Source of the DNA: an archaeon | Lineage (GTDB): Archaea > Nanobdellota > Nanobdellia > Pacearchaeales > UBA284 | Direction: 5' to 3' | NCBI GenBank assembly: GCA_030619955.1 | Contig: JAUXAK010000028.1 | Coordinates: forward strand, 1 to 7,253 | Length of the DNA stretch: 7,253 bases | Shown here: positions 5,048-7,253 of the stretch, in pieces | Layout of the letters: each line of letters begins with the position of its first letter | Position numbering within the stretch: position 1 is the first letter of the stretch | Notes under the pieces: generated by a model | What the model was told of the DNA's origin: nothing | Database searches by the model: none | The model's input: only the letters and a program-made list of their open reading frames with translations | Made by a program: the position numbers and the translations under genes

Positions 5048-5419
5048 TTATTTAGAATAAGGTTTTAATTCTTCTAATTTTTCTTTTATTTCTTTTTTAT
5101 TTTTATATAATTTTCCATAAACAAAAACGTCATTACCCCTACTACGGATATATCTTTTAATATGATTCTCTCCTGCCTTTAGTAAATTTTTTGCTTCTAA
5201 AGTATCTCCTTCAGCAAGCTCAGAATAAGCAGGCTGAATATACAGGGCATCTACTCTTGCTGCTTGTCGAGTATCTTCCTTTTCTTCTGACTTCCAGAAA
5301 CCAAAATATAGTAATGATAAAAAGCCAACTCCTGCAAGAGTAATTTCTATGCTTTTTTTTATTTTATTTCTTCTAGCTTTTTTTAGTTTTTCTTGTTCTT
5401 TAGATCTTTCATACTTCAT
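5048..5419 (-). CDS. hypothetical membrane-anchored protein, 123 aa
   Basis: I do not recognise this protein. It begins with a strongly basic segment (KLKKARRNKIKK within residues 11-22), followed by one hydrophobic helix (about 24-42, IEITLAGVGFLSLLYFGFW). By the positive-inside rule, the N-terminus is cytoplasmic and the remaining 80 residues lie outside. The outer part is charged and looks helical (about 50-92, with AYSELAEGDTLEAKNLLKAG, vaguely like a TPR hairpin). It ends with a Lys/Glu-rich helix (KNKKEIKEKLEELKPYSK). It is the first gene of the minus-strand cluster leading to FEN1, and starts 134 bases from the divergent DNA polymerase gene. A membrane anchor in an operon with FEN1 is unexpected; it may reflect co-regulation rather than a shared pathway. 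Confidence 0.65.
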   Translation of the reverse strand: MKYERSKEQEKLKKARRNKIKKSIEITLAGVGFLSLLYFGFWKSEEKEDTRQAARVDALYIQPAYSELAEGDTLEAKNLLKAGENHIKRYIRSRGNDVFVYGKLYKNKKEIKEKLEELKPYSK

Positions 5420-5472
5420 TTTTTAAATTTTTAATTCTGATTTATTATGTTACTATCTGATAGGAATAACTT

Positions 5473-5482
5473 ATTTATAAAT
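5473..5482 (-). promoter_or_regulatory. TATA-like box of the minus-strand FEN1 cluster
   Basis: ATTTATAAAT is a perfect palindromic TATA box, centred about 58 bases before the minus-strand ATG at 5419. It would give a leader of roughly 30 bases. Because it is symmetrical it could in principle serve either direction, but the polymerase gene has its own closer box. Confidence 0.45.
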
Positions 5483-5523
5483 CTTTTGGTTTATTTTAAT
5501 TTGAAAAATATAACTTTAAGAAG

Positions 5524-5532
5524 TTTTAAAAA
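5524..5532 (+). promoter_or_regulatory. TATA-like promoter of the DNA polymerase gene
   Basis: TTTTAAAAA is centred 26 bases before the ATG at 5554, with purines (AAG) just upstream as a BRE-like element. No Shine-Dalgarno sequence is present. Both facts point to a leaderless polymerase mRNA starting at or next to the ATG. Confidence 0.45.
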
Positions 5533-5553
5533 TAAATATAGCTTTTAAATTTT

Positions 5554-7253
5554 ATGTTATTTATTCCAATAGACATAGATTATGCAGATGATTCTAAAGG
5601 CAAAACTTGGATTAGGCTTTTTGGCAGAACGCAAGAAGGAAAAAGATGCTGTGTTCTTGATACTTGTGATGCTTTTTTTTATTTGATTCCAAAACCCCAT
5701 GTTGATTTAAAAAAATATGCTGAAAAAGTTAAGAAAGTTAAGGTGGGGATTGGTAAACGCATAGCTACTGTTGAAAAAATTGAAATTTTAAATAAAAATT
5801 TTATTGGGAAGCCAGTTAAAGCATTAAAGGTTTATGTAACAAATCACAAAGACATTATGACTATTAAGGATGTAGTTAAGAGCTTTACTGAAACTCTTAA
5901 AAAACCAGAAACAGATATAAATTTTATAACAAGATATATTCTTGAAAAATCTATTAAGCCACTTCAATGGCATAATGTTGAAGGCAAACAACTGAGCAAC
6001 AAAGAACTTAAAGCTCAAGGCTTATATGAGCTTGATGTTGATTTAATTATTAAGGCATCTAATATAAAACTTGCTCAAAAACAACTTATTTTTGAGCCAA
6101 AAATTTTAGCTTTTGATATTGAAGTAAGTGAACTTGAAATAGGTAAAGGTAAAATTCTAATGATATCTTTAGCTAATGATAAGTTCAGGAAAGTAATAAC
6201 ATGGAAACATTTTAAAAGTACTCCAAGTGAAGTTGAATTTGTAAAAGATGAAACTGAGCTGATAAAAAAATTTAAAGAAATTATTAAGAAAGAAAAGCCT
6301 GATTGTCTTGTGGATTATTTTAGTGATGGATTTGACTTGCCTTATCTGAGAGAACGTGCAGATGATTTAAAAATCAAACTTGATTTAGGTCTTGATAAAA
6401 GTAATGTGACTTTTATTAAAGGAATTATAAGTTCAGCAAAAATGCCTGGCATAGTACATGTTGATCTTTTTAAGTTTATTAATAATATTATTTCTCCTAA
6501 CCTACAGTCAGAAACACTCACTCTAGATGAGGTATCTAATGAACTTATAGGTGAGAAAAAACTTAAGTTTGATTTAGAAAAAATAAACAAGCAACTTAAA
6601 GCCACAAAAGGCAAGCTTGCAGATGCTGAATGGAGACGTTATTGTCTTTACAATCTACAAGATTCAATACTTGCTTCCAAACTTTTTACAAAACTCTGGC
6701 CTAACATTGTTGAATTAACAAGATTAGCTAATGAACCACTGTGGACAACATCTCGAGCTTCTTATTCTAGTCTTGTTGAACATCACATCATTCATAATTT
6801 AAAACCATTTAATGAAATAATAAAGCACAGGCCTACAAGAGATAGGATAATAGAAAGAAGAAGACATACTTATAAAGCAGCTTCTGTGATGCAACCAAAA
6901 TTTGGTCTTTATAATAATGTTGCTGTTTTTGATTTTAGAAGTTTCTGGCCAAATATTATTGTCAGCTTTAATATTTCGCCTTCAACTATTTTAGAAAAAA
7001 AAGAAAAAAATTCATATGAAGTAGAAGCTGAAATAGATAAAAAGAAAAAGAAAGTTTATTTTTCTAAACTAAAAAAAGGATTTATTCCTTTAATTTTAAA
7101 TGAACTTCTAGAAAGAAGAAAAAAAGTTAAAGCAGAGCTTAAAAAGAAAAGAACTCCAATACTTGAAGCTAGAGATTATGGTTTAAAGACTTTAGCTAAT
7201 GCAACTTATGGTTATTTTGGTTTTTTTGGAGCAAGATGGTATTGTATTGAATG
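5554..7253 (+). CDS. polB: family-B DNA polymerase, 3'-truncated by window end
   Basis: This is a replicative or repair DNA polymerase with a 3'-5' exonuclease. The window holds the first 566 residues; family members run to about 770-900, so the C-terminal palm (YGDTD motif) and thumb are missing. The order is: N-terminal domain (1-180; KNFIGKPVKALKVYV aligns with Pyrococcus PolB), Exo I LAFDIEV (Asp188, Glu190), Exo II YFSDGFDLPYL (Asp261), and Exo III YNLQD (Tyr366, Asp370). All exonuclease carboxylates are kept. The palm follows with motif A DFRSFWPNII (Asp460), then motif B KTLANATYGY (Lys545, Asn549, Tyr552, Gly553). Differences from the usual motifs are Trp465 for the steric-gate Tyr, YKAA (440-443) for YxGG, Phe256 for the Exo II Asn, and Ala550 for the Ser in NSxYG. 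Residues equivalent to the uracil-sensing pocket seem partly changed (Ala for Pro36, Ile for Val93 in Pyrococcus numbering). The gene is divergent from the FEN1 cluster. Confidence 0.95.
   Translation, partial: MLFIPIDIDYADDSKGKTWIRLFGRTQEGKRCCVLDTCDAFFYLIPKPHVDLKKYAEKVKKVKVGIGKRIATVEKIEILNKNFIGKPVKALKVYVTNHKDIMTIKDVVKSFTETLKKPETDINFITRYILEKSIKPLQWHNVEGKQLSNKELKAQGLYELDVDLIIKASNIKLAQKQLIFEPKILAFDIEVSELEIGKGKILMISLANDKFRKVITWKHFKSTPSEVEFVKDETELIKKFKEIIKKEKPDCLVDYFSDGFDLPYLRERADDLKIKLDLGLDKSNVTFIKGIISSAKMPGIVHVDLFKFINNIISPNLQSETLTLDEVSNELIGEKKLKFDLEKINKQLKATKGKLADAEWRRYCLYNLQDSILASKLFTKLWPNIVELTRLANEPLWTTSRASYSSLVEHHIIHNLKPFNEIIKHRPTRDRIIERRRHTYKAASVMQPKFGLYNNVAVFDFRSFWPNIIVSFNISPSTILEKKEKNSYEVEAEIDKKKKKVYFSKLKKGFIPLILNELLERRKKVKAELKKKRTPILEARDYGLKTLANATYGYFGFFGARWYCIE

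Noticed and set aside
5824..6018. 64-residue minus-strand frame
   Set aside because: It is antisense to the N-terminal domain of PolB, with no promoter, ribosome site or recognisable content.
6342..6614. 90-residue minus-strand frame
   Set aside because: It is antisense to the exonuclease domain of PolB; its Ser-rich composition is a shadow of Lys/Asp codons in the real gene.

Overview
The window is very AT-rich, with A/T-rich intergenic regions and codon use dominated by AAA, AGA, ATA, TTA and GAA. It looks archaeal. It carries an archaeal/eukaryotic-type FEN1 with a C-terminal PCNA-binding motif and a family-B DNA polymerase. It has TATA-like boxes 25-30 bases upstream of several starts, few Shine-Dalgarno sites, and small lysine-rich hypothetical proteins. 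The base composition, short genes and style of the membrane proteins suggest a DPANN lineage (Pacearchaeota/Woesearchaeota/Nanoarchaeota-like). That placement is an inference from style, not from a marker-gene tree.

Layout. Positions 83-856 (+) encode a zinc-ribbon protein with a C-terminal small-heat-shock (alpha-crystallin/CS-like) domain. Positions 857-1112 are mostly non-coding and T-rich. Positions 1113-1218 hold what looks like a tiny single-span membrane protein gene broken by one extra A, directly followed by an 85-residue hypothetical gene (1220-1477). Positions 1613-2833 encode a six-helix membrane protein with a C-terminal InlB/Flg_new-like repeat domain, a basic linker and an Ig-like domain. 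A 63-residue two-helix membrane protein follows (2896-3087). After a short convergent gap, a minus-strand operon reads from 5419 down to 3184: a membrane-anchored protein (123 aa), two hypothetical proteins (96 and 168 aa) and FEN1 (347 aa). Divergent from it, at 5554 (+), starts a family-B DNA polymerase that runs off the right end.

How the genes fit together. The right half is a replication/repair neighbourhood. FEN1 removes 5' flaps during Okazaki-fragment maturation and is tethered to PCNA. PolB is a replicative or repair polymerase with proofreading. They diverge from a 134-bp region that must hold both promoters. The three unknown genes ahead of FEN1 are tightly packed (an 11-base overlap and a 3-base gap) and are good candidates for co-expression with it. 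The left half looks like cell-envelope and proteostasis genes in separate or two-gene units.

The observations most worth a second look are: the polymerase's unusual motif residues (Trp at the steric-gate Tyr position, YKAA in place of YxGG, no Asn in Exo II); the frameshifted micro-gene at 1113-1218; the uncharacterised three-gene cluster upstream of FEN1; and the envelope protein whose adhesin-like domains are predicted to face the cytoplasm. No CRISPR array, tRNA, rRNA or insertion sequence was seen.
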